Positions 7,391 to 14,890 of a stretch of 21,156 nt of DNA are shown here, piece by piece. A model generated the notes under the pieces. That model did not search any database, was not told where the DNA came from, and saw only the letters and a program-made list of their open reading frames with translations. Each line of letters opens with the position of its first letter. Position 1 is the first letter of the stretch. The stretch comes from Kiloniellaceae bacterium (GTDB taxonomy: Bacteria > Pseudomonadota > Alphaproteobacteria > Kiloniellales > Kiloniellaceae): NCBI GenBank assembly GCA_028280915.1, contig JANQKX010000138.1, positions 1 through 21,156 of the forward strand. Reading direction: 5' to 3'. The translations under genes and the position numbers were made by a program.

Positions 7391-7780
7391 TTAGAAGTTG
7401 CCCAGGACGGCCGAGAGTTTGCTTTTCAAGGTCGCCGCATTGAAGGGTTTGACAATGTAGTTGTTGACGCCGGCTTGCTTTGCCGCGATCACGTTTTCGG
7501 TTTTACTTTCGGCCGTGACCATGATGAACGGCAGGTCTTTCAACTTCACATCCGCCCGAACCTCGGTGAGCAACTGCATGCCGCTCATGGGCTCCATGTT
7601 CCAGTCGGAAATCACCAGTCCATAGTCTTTTTCACGCAGCTTTTGCAGCGCCATGGCGCCGTCTGTCGCCTCGTCCACATTGTTGAAGTCAAGCTGCTTG
7701 AGCAGATTTTTGATGATCCGCAGCATGGTTTTGTAGTCATCAACAATGAGAATGGGAATCTTTTTATCAACAGTTGACAT
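7391..7780 (-). CDS. cheY: Chemotaxis response regulator CheY
   Basis: A single-domain receiver protein of 129 residues. It has the acidic pair Asp14-Asp15 (LIVDDY), phosphoacceptor Asp59 (VISDWNM), Thr89 (MVTAE), Tyr108 and Lys111 (YIVKPF). When phosphorylated it binds FliM and changes motor rotation. The ATG at 7780 follows a strong GAGGAGATAAGAT ribosome site. It is encoded between the switch genes and its phosphatase cheZ, which ties it to this flagellar motor. The gap to the preceding gene is 127 bp, the largest inside this operon. Confidence 0.96.
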   Translation of the reverse strand: MSTVDKKIPILIVDDYKTMLRIIKNLLKQLDFNNVDEATDGAMALQKLREKDYGLVISDWNMEPMSGMQLLTEVRADVKLKDLPFIMVTAESKTENVIAAKQAGVNNYIVKPFNAATLKSKLSAVLGNF

Positions 7781-7907
7781 ATCTTATCTCCTCAAGCCGG
7801 CTGATCGGCGAAACCTCATGAAAGCACCTAAAAAACTAACGAATGCCGGTTAAGACAGTGTGAAGGCGAGGCCAATGAGTGTCGTTCAGAAGCAGATTCC
7901 AGAACAA
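7781..7907. other. 127-bp gap upstream of cheY
   Basis: This is the widest spacer in the minus-strand operon and may hold an internal promoter for cheY-cheZ. I saw no convincing sigma-54 or sigma-70 match on the minus strand and no T-tailed hairpin. The only clear element is the cheY ribosome site next to 7781. Confidence 0.4.
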
Positions 7908-8765
7908 CTATTCACGGTCCAGTGGAAGGGCGTCCCGTTGTGCCAGCTGCAGGGTCACGGCCTTGGCCCGCCGCGGATCCATCTCGGCCAGAATCGCCGC
8001 CGATGAACGCTCCTTCATCTGGTCCAGCACATCCAAGAGCACTTCCATCTCCAGTTCGTTGAAGATCCGGGCCGCGTCTTTGGGCTTCATATTGCCATAG
8101 ATCTTAACCAAACTTAGAATTTGATCATCGACCTTGTCGTCGTATTGCAGCAACAGATCCTCGATGGCGGCCTTCAGCCTTTCCAGCTCGGCAACCTTTT
8201 CGCTCAAGCGCATCTCGGCCGCGGAGAGCATGATCTCCCGCTGCTCCAGGGATTTACCCCGTTGATCCAGCTCTTCGCGCCGTTGCGCCAGGGTCTGCAG
8301 GATATCGATTTCCTGTTCCGTCAAGGCAAAGGGGTCGGCCGGCAGGTCGGACCTTTGAAAATCGGGTATGGGCTTGGGCGCGCTGTCCGGCTGGGACATG
8401 ACCTCATGGGGCGGACGGTTGTCGGCAATCGCTTCGTCTTGGGAGTCCTTGGCCGCTTCGGGGGCGGCGGCGCCGTCCGCCGCCAAGTTGGGCTCATCGC
8501 TTGGCGTGGCGCCGTCGTTTTTCGGCGCGGCACCCGATGCGATGCCGTCGGCGCTATCCACGGCCAAGGTTTGCCCGCTGGCCGCTGTCTGGGCGCTCTG
8601 ATCCTGGGCGGTCTCGTCCTGAGCTTGGGCATCCCGGCTCAATTCAAGCCAGATGCCGCTGGCCTTGATGGCAACCACCAGGGCCGCCACCCCGATCAAA
8701 ACGGGAAACAATCGCACCCGCAGCCGTGGCAATGCAAACGCATGTTTAAAATCAAATCGCGCCAT
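7908..8765 (-). CDS. MotE-like / MgtE N-domain flagellar protein
   Basis: A 285-residue protein with a short cytoplasmic N-terminus, one membrane segment (about 18-37), a disordered Ala/Asp/Gln-rich stretch (about 45-140), a coiled coil (about 147-210) and a C-terminal helical domain (about 215-275, YGNMKPKDAARIFNELE, ILAEMDPRRAKAV) of the MgtE N-terminal type, related to the FliG fold. This layout matches MotE, which in Sinorhizobium is a chaperone for the periplasmic motor protein MotC. It probably acts in the periplasm near stators. The chosen start is ATG 8765, whose A is also the last base of the upstream TGA; GTG at 8768 is equally possible. The location between the switch genes and cheY supports a motor role. 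Confidence 0.8.
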   Translation of the reverse strand: MARFDFKHAFALPRLRVRLFPVLIGVAALVVAIKASGIWLELSRDAQAQDETAQDQSAQTAASGQTLAVDSADGIASGAAPKNDGATPSDEPNLAADGAAAPEAAKDSQDEAIADNRPPHEVMSQPDSAPKPIPDFQRSDLPADPFALTEQEIDILQTLAQRREELDQRGKSLEQREIMLSAAEMRLSEKVAELERLKAAIEDLLLQYDDKVDDQILSLVKIYGNMKPKDAARIFNELEMEVLLDVLDQMKERSSAAILAEMDPRRAKAVTLQLAQRDALPLDRE

Positions 8766-9418
8766 CACCGCATACCCTGCAAGGCTTTCAAGAGCGCGGT
8801 TTCTTCCGCCGAGCGGCTGGGCGCTTGCGCCTCGGAGCTGTCATCAAAATCGCCCTCGGGGCCCAAGTCGAAATCCCGTTGCGCCTCGCGGCGGCCCCGC
8901 TCCTTGACCTTTGCGAGCAGCTCCGACATTCCCACACCCCGGCCCACACCCCGGACATCGTCACTCTCTTCCCGCCTGAAGGCCAGGCCGACGCCATGGC
9001 GCGGCGGCGAGACCGCCGGTTCGGATTCCTGAGTCTCGTGGATCCGGGGTTCGCCAATCCGGGGTTCGGGGGTCCGGGAATCGGCGGTTTTGGCGGCGGA
9101 GGTGCCCCGCTCCAAACGGTTGGCCACCATTTCGCCCCGTTTGACCAAGTAGGCCAGGTCGTCCGCCAAGCGGTTGGCCGCCTCGATACTGTCACTCAAT
9201 CGCTGGCCCGTGCCGTCGGCCGTGTCCTTCAAGCCGCCCAGGCCCTCGCCCGCCTGCCGGGTCGCTTGGGAAAAGTTCTTGATGAGCTCTTCCATTTCGC
9301 CACGAGCGTCCCGCAACACGGCGAGCTTTCGATTCAACACCACCGCATAGGCGATGGTGATCACCAAAAACAAGATAATGGTCCCATCGATCAGATGGCT
9401 TACGATATCAAGGGACAT
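8765..9418 (-). CDS. DUF6468-type single-pass flagellar operon protein
   Basis: A 217-residue protein with one N-terminal membrane segment (about 10-28, IDGTIILFLVITIAYAVVL) followed by a helical, probably coiled-coil region (about 30-105, MEELIKNFSQATRQAGEGL to AYLVKRGEMVANRL) matching what I recall as DUF6468, a family found next to fliM in Alphaproteobacteria. The remainder is charged, poorly conserved linker with two short tandem repeats, and a conserved-looking tail (EETALLKALQGMR). The function is unknown; a fliL/fliM-linked envelope role is inferred. Its start, ATG 9418, overlaps the fliM stop by one base (TGATG), with GTG at 9421 as the alternative. Its own stop overlaps the next gene in the same way. 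Confidence 0.78.
   Translation of the reverse strand: MSLDIVSHLIDGTIILFLVITIAYAVVLNRKLAVLRDARGEMEELIKNFSQATRQAGEGLGGLKDTADGTGQRLSDSIEAANRLADDLAYLVKRGEMVANRLERGTSAAKTADSRTPEPRIGEPRIHETQESEPAVSPPRHGVGLAFRREESDDVRGVGRGVGMSELLAKVKERGRREAQRDFDLGPEGDFDDSSEAQAPSRSAEETALLKALQGMR
8931..9085. repeat. 12-bp and 15-bp tandem repeats in the DUF6468 gene linker
   Basis: CCCACACCCCGG occurs twice perfectly at 8931-8942 and 8943-8954, encoding the RGVGRGVG stretch. A separate 15-bp array lies at 9041-9055, 9056-9070 and (decayed) 9071-9085, with units GATCCGGGGTTCGCC, AATCCGGGGTTCGGG and GGTCCGGGAATCGGC, encoding the EPRI repeats. Both are in frame. Confidence 0.8.
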
Positions 9419-10542
9419 CACCCCATCCCTCCCCGGTCAACTGAAAGCTTGTCGGATATCTTAACCGCGATGTTGCCGGACTTACGCCCCATGGCGCCGT
9501 TGAACATGGGCACGTCGCCGCAACGCATCAAAATGTTGGAATCCGGCGTGCAGTTGAGGTCCAGATGACTGCCCTCTTTCCAATCGAGGATCTTGCCAAG
9601 CGGCACCGTCACCTGATCCAGCACGGCCTGCAGACCGATTTCCGTCTGCCAGAGCTCCGAGGTCAGATGGCTTTCCCAAATAGAATCGCGGCCGAATTTC
9701 TCACCCATGAACATCTGCAGCAGCAACTCGCGCACCGGCTCCAAGGTGGCGTAGGGAATCAACAGCTCGATGCGACCGCCCCGGTCTTCCATGTCGATGC
9801 GTAGTGTCACCACAATGGTCGCATTGGCCTGCCGGGCGATGGTGGCAAAGCGCGGATTGGTTTCCAAGCGGTCGAAGCGGAAGGTCACCGCCGCCAGCGG
9901 ATCGAAGGCTGCGGAAAGGTCGGCCAGGACCACATGGATCATGCGCTCGACTAAGTTGCGTTCGATGGTGGTGTAAGGCCGGCCTTCGATACGCATGGCC
10001 GCGGTGCCGCGCCGGCCGCCGAGCAATACATCCACGATGGAATAAATGAGCGCGCTGTCCACCGCCATGAGGCCGTGATTGTCCCATTCCTCGGCCTTGA
10101 AAACGGCCAGCATGGCCGGCAGGGGAATGGAATTGAGATAATCGCCGAAACGGGCCGACGTGATGTTGTCCAGGCTGACGTCCACGTTGTCGGAGGTGAA
10201 GTTGCGCAGCGAGGTGGACATCATGCGCACCAGGCGGTCAAAGACCACCTCCAGCATGGGCAAGCGTTCGTAAGAGACCAGGGCGGAATTCAAGATGGCA
10301 TGGATGCCCGAGGTCTCGCCGTCCCCCGCGCCGGCCCCGTCCACGCCCAAAAGGCTGTCGATTTCGCTTTGGTCCAAAACCCGGGTGGTGCTGCCGCCCA
10401 TGGCAACGGCCGGCCTCTCCGCGCTTTCTTCCTCCTCGACCTCGGCGTTTTCCTCTTCTTCGGCCATGGCTTCCCATTCGGCCATCATGGCCGCTTCGTC
10501 GTCGCTGGGCGTTTGTTCTTCGACTTCAGTTTGGTCCGACAT
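9418..10542 (-). CDS. fliM: Flagellar motor switch protein FliM
   Basis: FliM sits in the C-ring, binds CheY-P and passes the signal to FliG and FliN. The 374-residue protein has the CheY-binding motif VLDQSEIDSLLG at residues 55-66, a middle CheC-like domain (about 95-280, including SARFGDYLNSIPLPAMLAVF) and a C-terminal SpoA/FliN-like domain (about 295-370, DQVTVPLGKILDWKEG). The motif is normally at the extreme N-terminus; here about 54 residues precede it, very rich in Glu, Asp and Ala. Similar acidic extensions occur in related Rhodospirillales, as far as I recall. The ATG at 10542 follows fliL by 41 bp, with a weak GGGGGAA ribosome site. Confidence 0.96.
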   Translation of the reverse strand: MSDQTEVEEQTPSDDEAAMMAEWEAMAEEEENAEVEEEESAERPAVAMGGSTTRVLDQSEIDSLLGVDGAGAGDGETSGIHAILNSALVSYERLPMLEVVFDRLVRMMSTSLRNFTSDNVDVSLDNITSARFGDYLNSIPLPAMLAVFKAEEWDNHGLMAVDSALIYSIVDVLLGGRRGTAAMRIEGRPYTTIERNLVERMIHVVLADLSAAFDPLAAVTFRFDRLETNPRFATIARQANATIVVTLRIDMEDRGGRIELLIPYATLEPVRELLLQMFMGEKFGRDSIWESHLTSELWQTEIGLQAVLDQVTVPLGKILDWKEGSHLDLNCTPDSNILMRCGDVPMFNGAMGRKSGNIAVKISDKLSVDRGGMG

Positions 10543-10583
10543 GCTGGCAGCGTTCCCCCAAAAATCCCTTGTTCACCTGCGCG

Positions 10584-11117
10584 TTATTGCACGAGCATCT
10601 CTTTAAAGAGCACGTCCCTCACCACGCCTTCCGGCAAGGTGGCGCTGACCCGCAACAAGAGTTCCTCGCGCAGACGCTGGAGGCCGGCCGAGCCGTTCAG
10701 GTCCTCGATCCGCAGTTCGCGGAGATAGACCTGGAAATTGTCGATGACCCGCGGCAGCACGCTTTCCAGCTGCTTGATATGGTCGTCGTCCGCCAGTTCC
10801 AGGGAAATGGTGATCTTGAGGTAGCTGGCCTTGCGGCTGGAGCCCGCGTTCAAATTGACCAGCATTTCCGGCAGGTCGTAAAAGGCCGAGGGGCTCTGCT
10901 GGACTTCGGCTTCCAGCCTTTCCGGCACCGGCTCGGGCTCACCGCCCAAAAGGGAATCCAGCATGCCGGAAAAATACGCCCCGGCACCACCGCCGATGAT
11001 CAGCAGCAAGGGCAGGACGATGAAAAGAACCAGCTTTTTGCCGGATAGACCTTTTTTCTTCGAGGTTTCAATTTCAACATCTTCCCCCAAGCCTTCGGAA
11101 ACAGCCTGTTCGGCCAT
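10584..11117 (-). CDS. fliL: Flagellar basal-body protein FliL
   Basis: FliL is a single-pass inner-membrane protein that surrounds and stabilises stator units. The 177-residue sequence has a charged cytoplasmic N-terminus (TSKKKGLSGKK), a membrane segment (about 29-49, VLFIVLPLLLIIGGGAGAYF) and the periplasmic stomatin-like domain with FYDLPEMLVNLN, YLKITISLEL and the C-terminal LPEGVVRDVLFKEMLVQ. It is the first gene of the minus-strand operon. A GGGTGGTG sequence precedes the ATG at 11117. The predicted sigma-54 promoter would give a leader of about 150 nt. Confidence 0.95.
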   Translation of the reverse strand: MAEQAVSEGLGEDVEIETSKKKGLSGKKLVLFIVLPLLLIIGGGAGAYFSGMLDSLLGGEPEPVPERLEAEVQQSPSAFYDLPEMLVNLNAGSSRKASYLKITISLELADDDHIKQLESVLPRVIDNFQVYLRELRIEDLNGSAGLQRLREELLLRVSATLPEGVVRDVLFKEMLVQ

Positions 11118-11219
11118 GGCACACCACCCATAAAATTAAGAGACGTCTTTCAGGCTCCACACTAGGTCCTGATGGTTAACATCTTGTTGAAGAATCCGGT
11201 CCCGCCCCCTTGGGTGCCT

Positions 11220-11232
11220 GGCAAAATTTGCC
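11220..11232. promoter_or_regulatory. ftr-like (FlbD-type) enhancer palindrome near flgF
   Basis: GGCAAAATTTGCC is a perfect inverted repeat (GGCAAA and TTTGCC around one base), about 89 bp upstream of the flgF sigma-54 -24 box. Its exact reverse complement occurs upstream of flgI at 16076-16088. A related GGCA-N5-TGCC element follows at once (11234-11246). The form resembles Caulobacter ftr sites bound by the sigma-54 activator FlbD. The site lies about 40-50 bp downstream of the predicted fliL start, where binding could also repress or tune fliL. Confidence 0.65.
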
Positions 11233-11281
11233 GGGCAGGGTCTGCCCCAGGGCGGTCATTTTCACGCTTCCGCAATCGGCA

Positions 11282-11297
11282 TGCAGATCCCAGGCCA
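11282..11297 (-). promoter_or_regulatory. Candidate sigma-54 promoter for the fliL operon
   Basis: On the minus strand TGGCCT-GGGAT-CTGCA matches the sigma-54 pattern TGGCAC-N5-TTGCA at 13 of 16 positions counting the free spacer, with the essential GG and GC exactly spaced. Predicted transcription start is near 11271. It is weaker than the flgF and flgI sites. Confidence 0.45.
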
Positions 11298-11320
11298 TTG
11301 ATTTTGCTTAAATTTCTCCG

Positions 11321-11337
11321 TGGCACGGCCCATGCAT
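11321..11337 (+). promoter_or_regulatory. Sigma-54 promoter of flgF-flgG-flgA-flgH
   Basis: TGGCACGGCCCATGCAT has a perfect -24 TGGCAC, five spacer bases and a near-consensus -12 (ATGCAT) with invariant GG and GC correctly spaced. The predicted start near 11347 leaves a leader of about 58 nt before flgF. The ftr-like palindrome upstream supports activator-dependent control. Confidence 0.82.
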
Positions 11338-11404
11338 AAAAGCTGGCGAATGCAGCGAGCGGCGTTGGTCGCTCTCTTGTCCGCATCTGAACCATGGGTA
11401 GGCA

Positions 11405-12133
11405 ATGGAAAATTCTGGTCACATAGCACTGTCCCGGCAAATGGCGATTGCCCGCGAACTGAAGGTCATTGCCAACAACCTGGCAAACATCAACACCAAT
11501 GCCTTTAAATCCGAAAAGGTCTCCTTCGTGGAGCACCTGCGCGAGATGGGCAACGGCGACAAGTTGGCCTTCACCCAGGATATCGGTCTGGTGCGTGACC
11601 TGACCGAGGGGAAAAAGGTCAACACCAACAATAGTTTGGACCTCGCCATCTCGGGCGACGGCTTTTTCCAGGTGGAGACCGAGATCGGCCCGCGCTACAC
11701 CCGCAACGGCGCCTTTCAATTGAATGCCGAAAACCTCTTGGTGACCCCCCACGGCTATCCGGTGCTGGACGACGGCGGCGCGGAGATCTCCATCCCGCCC
11801 GACAGTCAGGACATTAAGATTGCCCGGGACGGCACCGTCTCCGTGGGTGACGGGGTTATCGCCCGCATCAAGCTCATGCAGTTCGACGCGCCCAAGGACC
11901 TGAAGAAGCAAGCCGGCGGCCTCTACGATCCCGGCGACCAGATCCCCAAGGAAGCGGAGAATGCCGAACTGGTCCAGGGCATGCTGGAGAGTTCCAACGT
12001 GATCGGGATCGTGGAGGTCTCGCGCATGATGGAAGCCATGCGGGGCTACACCTCGGTGACCAAATTGATCAAGCAAGAAGACGAGCGCCAACGGACGGCG
12101 ATCCGCCTCTTGGGCGGCAACAACGGCGTTTAA
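11405..12133 (+). CDS. flgF: Proximal rod protein FlgF
   Basis: FlgF is one of the proximal rod subunits exported through the flagellar secretion system. The 242-residue protein has the rod/hook N-terminal motif (IALSRQMAIARELKVIANNLANINT), the DLAISGDGFFQV segment and a C-terminal helix (LESSNVIGIVEVSRMMEAMRGY), at the usual family length. No signal peptide is present, as expected for a type III export substrate. The ATG at 11405 follows TAGG with short spacing. It is the first gene of a four-gene operon and lies 15 bp before flgG. Confidence 0.95.
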   Translation: MENSGHIALSRQMAIARELKVIANNLANINTNAFKSEKVSFVEHLREMGNGDKLAFTQDIGLVRDLTEGKKVNTNNSLDLAISGDGFFQVETEIGPRYTRNGAFQLNAENLLVTPHGYPVLDDGGAEISIPPDSQDIKIARDGTVSVGDGVIARIKLMQFDAPKDLKKQAGGLYDPGDQIPKEAENAELVQGMLESSNVIGIVEVSRMMEAMRGYTSVTKLIKQEDERQRTAIRLLGGNNGV

Positions 12134-12148
12134 TAAGGAGATCCTGAC

Positions 12149-12931
12149 ATGAGTTCCCTATCCATCGGTGCCACGGGCATGCTGGCCCAACAGCTCAACG
12201 TGGAGGTCATCTCCAACAACATCGCCAACATGAACACCACGGGCTTCAAGCGCCAGCGGGCCGAATTCCAGGACCTGCTCTATGAAAACCTGGTGCGCGT
12301 GGGCTCCAACTCCTCGGACGCGGGGACCATCGAGCCCACGGGCATCCAGCTGGGTTTGGGCGTGGAACCCGCGGCGGTCTACCGCATTTCCGAGCAAGGC
12401 AGCCTGACCATCACGGACAATCCCATGGACCTAGCCATTGACGGCCAGGGCTATTTCATGGTGGAGACCCCCGCCGGCGAGACCGCCTATACCCGCGCCG
12501 GGGCCTTTCAACTGAGCGCCACGGGCGATCTGGTGACCAGTGACGGTTTCATCGTCCAGCCGGGCATTACGGTGCCCAGCGACGCCATTTCGGTGACCAT
12601 CAACGCCAGCGGCGAGGTCTTTGCCGAGATTGACGGCCAAGTCACCCCCACCCAGGTGGGGCAGCTGGAAATCGCCAATTTCGCCAACCAGGCCGGCCTG
12701 GAAGCCATCGGCGGCAATCTTTTCCTGGAAACCCCGGCCTCCGGCCAGGCCAGCGTCGCCGTGCCGGGCTCCGCCGGTTTCGGCACCATCCAGCAAGGGG
12801 CCTTGGAAGGATCGAATGTGAACGTGGTGCAGGAGATCACCAACCTGATCACCGCGCAACGAGCCTATGAGATGAACTCCAAGGTCATCGAAAGCGCCGA
12901 TGAAATGATGCAGATCGCCACCAACCTCTAA
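12149..12931 (+). CDS. flgG: Distal rod protein FlgG
   Basis: FlgG polymerises into the distal rod. The 260-residue protein shows the typical start SLSIGATGMLAQQLNVEVISNNIANMNTTGFKR, here split as SLSIGATGMLAQQ and VISNNIANMNTTGF, the DLAIDGQGYFMV segment, and the C-terminal VNVVQEITNLITAQRAYEMN and KVIESADEMMQ. It matches the standard 260-262 residues with no insertions. An AAGGAG site lies 8 bp before the ATG. It is tightly linked to flgF upstream and flgA 30 bp downstream. Confidence 0.97.
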   Translation: MSSLSIGATGMLAQQLNVEVISNNIANMNTTGFKRQRAEFQDLLYENLVRVGSNSSDAGTIEPTGIQLGLGVEPAAVYRISEQGSLTITDNPMDLAIDGQGYFMVETPAGETAYTRAGAFQLSATGDLVTSDGFIVQPGITVPSDAISVTINASGEVFAEIDGQVTPTQVGQLEIANFANQAGLEAIGGNLFLETPASGQASVAVPGSAGFGTIQQGALEGSNVNVVQEITNLITAQRAYEMNSKVIESADEMMQIATNL

Positions 12932-12961
12932 GGGCTTTAGCTGATTTTGGGAGATAAAGTC

Positions 12962-13975
12962 ATGATGAACGTCTTCGGCCCGCGCCTGCCCCGCCTCGGA
13001 CCGGCGATCGCCGCCCTGGTGCTCACCCTTACCCTGGCCCTGCCCCATGGCGCGTCCCAGGCCAGCCTTTTGCCCGAGCCCATCATGTTGAAGCAATCCG
13101 CCACGGTGGAAGGCCCGATGGTTCGGCTCGGAGATATCTTCACCGGCCTGGATCACAATCCCGAACTGGCCGCCACCGCCATCGCCAAGGCGCCCGCCCT
13201 GGGTCAAGAGCTGCAGCTGCCGGCCCAGTGGCTCGCCAGCATCGCCATTCAGCACCAAGTGGCGTGGCAACCCCGCTCCCAACTGGATCAGGTGGTGGTG
13301 CACCGGGCCAGCCAGGTGGTGGGCCGGTCGGAAATCGACGCCCTGGTACGCCAGGGCCTGGCGGCTCAAGGGGTCAGCGGCGAGTTTCAGTTGGTCTTTG
13401 ACGATCCCGGCGTCCAGCTCCTGCTGCCCAGCAACGTCCCGGCCAAGGTGGTTCTCGGCGATCTGCACTACGAACACGCCAGCCGCCGCTTTCTGGGCCA
13501 CCTCAGCGCTGCCCATGCCCAAACGCAGGTCAAGCCGCTGCGCATTTCCGGCAAGACGGTCAGGATGGCGCAAATCCCCGTGCTGAGCCACCGCATGCAG
13601 CCCGGCGAGGTGATCACCGAACGGGACGTGGAATGGATCAGCGTCGCGGCGCACCGCGTCGACCGCAACGCCGTCACCGACCTGGAGGACCTGGTCACTC
13701 TGACCCCGCGCCGCCCCATCGCCGCCGGCGAGGTAGTACGCGCCAATCAGCTGGAAATCCCCATCGTGGTGGAAAAAAACAGCCTGATCACCATGCAACT
13801 GGTCAGCGGCGCCATGGTCTTGACCGTGCAAGGGCGGGCTCTGGAAGATGGCGCCCAGGGCGAAGTAATCCGGGTGATGAACTCGGCCTCGCGCACGGTG
13901 GTCAACGGCGTGGTCACCAATGCCAACCTGGTCCAGGTGAAACTGCCCGGCGCGCACCTGGCCTCGGCCCAATAG
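12962..13975 (+). CDS. flgA: Flagellar P-ring assembly chaperone FlgA
   Basis: FlgA is a periplasmic chaperone that helps FlgI form the P ring. The 337-residue protein has a Sec signal peptide (PAIAALVLTLTLALPHGASQAS, about residues 14-35), N-terminal and middle beta domains, and a C-terminal SAF-type domain (about 205-335) with VLSHRMQPGEVITERDVEW, LTPRRPIAAGEVVRANQL and GEVIRVMNSASRTVVNGVV. The ATG at 12962 was chosen because GGGAG ends 8 bp upstream; a TTG at 12947 would place that site inside the gene. It is longer than enterobacterial FlgA (about 220) and close to alphaproteobacterial forms. Confidence 0.93.
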   Translation: MMNVFGPRLPRLGPAIAALVLTLTLALPHGASQASLLPEPIMLKQSATVEGPMVRLGDIFTGLDHNPELAATAIAKAPALGQELQLPAQWLASIAIQHQVAWQPRSQLDQVVVHRASQVVGRSEIDALVRQGLAAQGVSGEFQLVFDDPGVQLLLPSNVPAKVVLGDLHYEHASRRFLGHLSAAHAQTQVKPLRISGKTVRMAQIPVLSHRMQPGEVITERDVEWISVAAHRVDRNAVTDLEDLVTLTPRRPIAAGEVVRANQLEIPIVVEKNSLITMQLVSGAMVLTVQGRALEDGAQGEVIRVMNSASRTVVNGVVTNANLVQVKLPGAHLASAQ

Positions 13976-14048
13976 GCGGCCGCGCCGCGGCCCAAGCTGT
14001 CAGAACACATGCGCCGAACCGGCGCCAATCCCAACAAGGACGGAAAAA

Positions 14049-14870
14049 ATGAGTAAATTCATATCAATGGGCCAACACCCGGGCACCTTAAAGCGATGCA
14101 TTTTAAAGCGGTGCGTTTTAAAGCGATATGTGGCGCCTCTCGTGGCCGCGGTGCTGGGGCTGAGCCTTTCCGCTTGCTCGGGCATGGTCGACCGGCTGGA
14201 AAACGTGGGCAGCGAGCCCGAGCTTTCCACCATCGACAACCCGGGCTCCGGACCCAACGGGGTGCAGCCGATCAGCCTGCCCATGCCCCGCCCGGAAACG
14301 GTGGAGCGTCAGCCCAATTCCCTGTGGCGCCCCGGATCGCGGGCCTTTCTGAAGGACCAGCGGGCCACCCGCGTGGGCGATATCTTGACGGTGATCATTC
14401 AGATCGCCGACAACGCCACCATCAACAACCGCTCGACCCGCACCCGCTCGGCCAGCGAGGACGCGGCGGCCAGCGCGCTCTTGGGCTATCCCCAGGCCTT
14501 GAGCAAGATCTTCCCCAGCGACTATGACCCCACCAACATGGTCGACTTCGGCAGCAGCTCCTCGTCGGAGGGTACCGGCGCCGTGGACCGGGACGAGACC
14601 ATCAACCTGCGGGTGGCCGGCCTGATCACCCAGGTGCTGCCCAACGGCAATCTGGTAGTGGCCGGACGCCAGGAAATCCGGGTCAACTACGAGGTGCGGG
14701 AATTGCAGGTGGCCGGGATCATCCGCCCGGAGGACATCACCTCCACCAACACCATTCAATACGACCAGATCGCCGAGGCCCGGGTTTCCTACGGCGGCCG
14801 CGGCCAGCTCACGGACGTGCAGCAACCCCGCTATGGCCAACAGGTCTTCGACATCGTCTGGCCGTTCTGA
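14049..14870 (+). CDS. flgH: Flagellar L-ring lipoprotein FlgH
   Basis: FlgH forms the outer-membrane L ring around the rod. The 273-residue precursor carries a lipobox LSAC with lipidated Cys43, then the conserved NSLWRPGSRAFLKDQRATRVGDILTV region, here NSLWRPGSRAFLKDQ and VGDILTVII, NATINNRSTRTR, ITQVLPNGNLVVAGRQEI, and the end RPEDITSTNTI and VFDIVWPF. The signal peptide has an unusually long basic n-region of about 29 residues made of three LKRxx repeats. An AAGGA site lies 8 bp before the ATG. The 73-bp gap from flgA contains a GC-rich hairpin without a T tail (14011-14025). Confidence 0.95.
   Translation: MSKFISMGQHPGTLKRCILKRCVLKRYVAPLVAAVLGLSLSACSGMVDRLENVGSEPELSTIDNPGSGPNGVQPISLPMPRPETVERQPNSLWRPGSRAFLKDQRATRVGDILTVIIQIADNATINNRSTRTRSASEDAAASALLGYPQALSKIFPSDYDPTNMVDFGSSSSSEGTGAVDRDETINLRVAGLITQVLPNGNLVVAGRQEIRVNYEVRELQVAGIIRPEDITSTNTIQYDQIAEARVSYGGRGQLTDVQQPRYGQQVFDIVWPF
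14088..14132 (+). repeat. Three 15-bp tandem repeats in the FlgH signal peptide
   Basis: Units TTAAAGCGATGCATT (14088-14102), TTAAAGCGGTGCGTT (14103-14117) and TTAAAGCGATATGTG (14118-14132) encode LKRCI, LKRCV and LKRYV. They lengthen the basic n-region ahead of the hydrophobic core. Confidence 0.88.
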
Positions 14871-14890
14871 TCGGGAACTACCGCAAAGCA

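Larger units (their letters stand above)
11118..11404. promoter_or_regulatory. Divergent fliL / flgF control region
   Basis: This 287-bp gene-free stretch separates two operons pointing apart. It holds a strong sigma-54 site for flgF, a weaker one for fliL, a 13-bp palindrome resembling an FlbD enhancer, and an adjacent GGGCA-N5-TGCCC inverted repeat (11233-11247). No open reading frame with coding character was seen. Confidence 0.7.

Noticed and set aside
7800..7850. Sigma-28-like GCCGATCA upstream of cheY
   Set aside because: No TAAA-type -35 lies at the required spacing on the minus strand.
12947..12961. TTG start for flgA
   Set aside because: It would place the GGGAG ribosome site within the coding sequence; ATG 12962 is correctly spaced from it.
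12431..13972. 513-codon open frame on the minus strand across flgG and flgA
   Set aside because: Its product is His/Gly/Gln-rich with no recognisable domain and lies antisense to two clear flagellar genes; long antisense frames are expected in GC-rich coding DNA.
14011..14025. GCGCCG-AAC-CGGCGC hairpin between flgA and flgH as a terminator
   Set aside because: Strong small stem but no T run follows and the operon continues into flgH; at most it affects mRNA stability.
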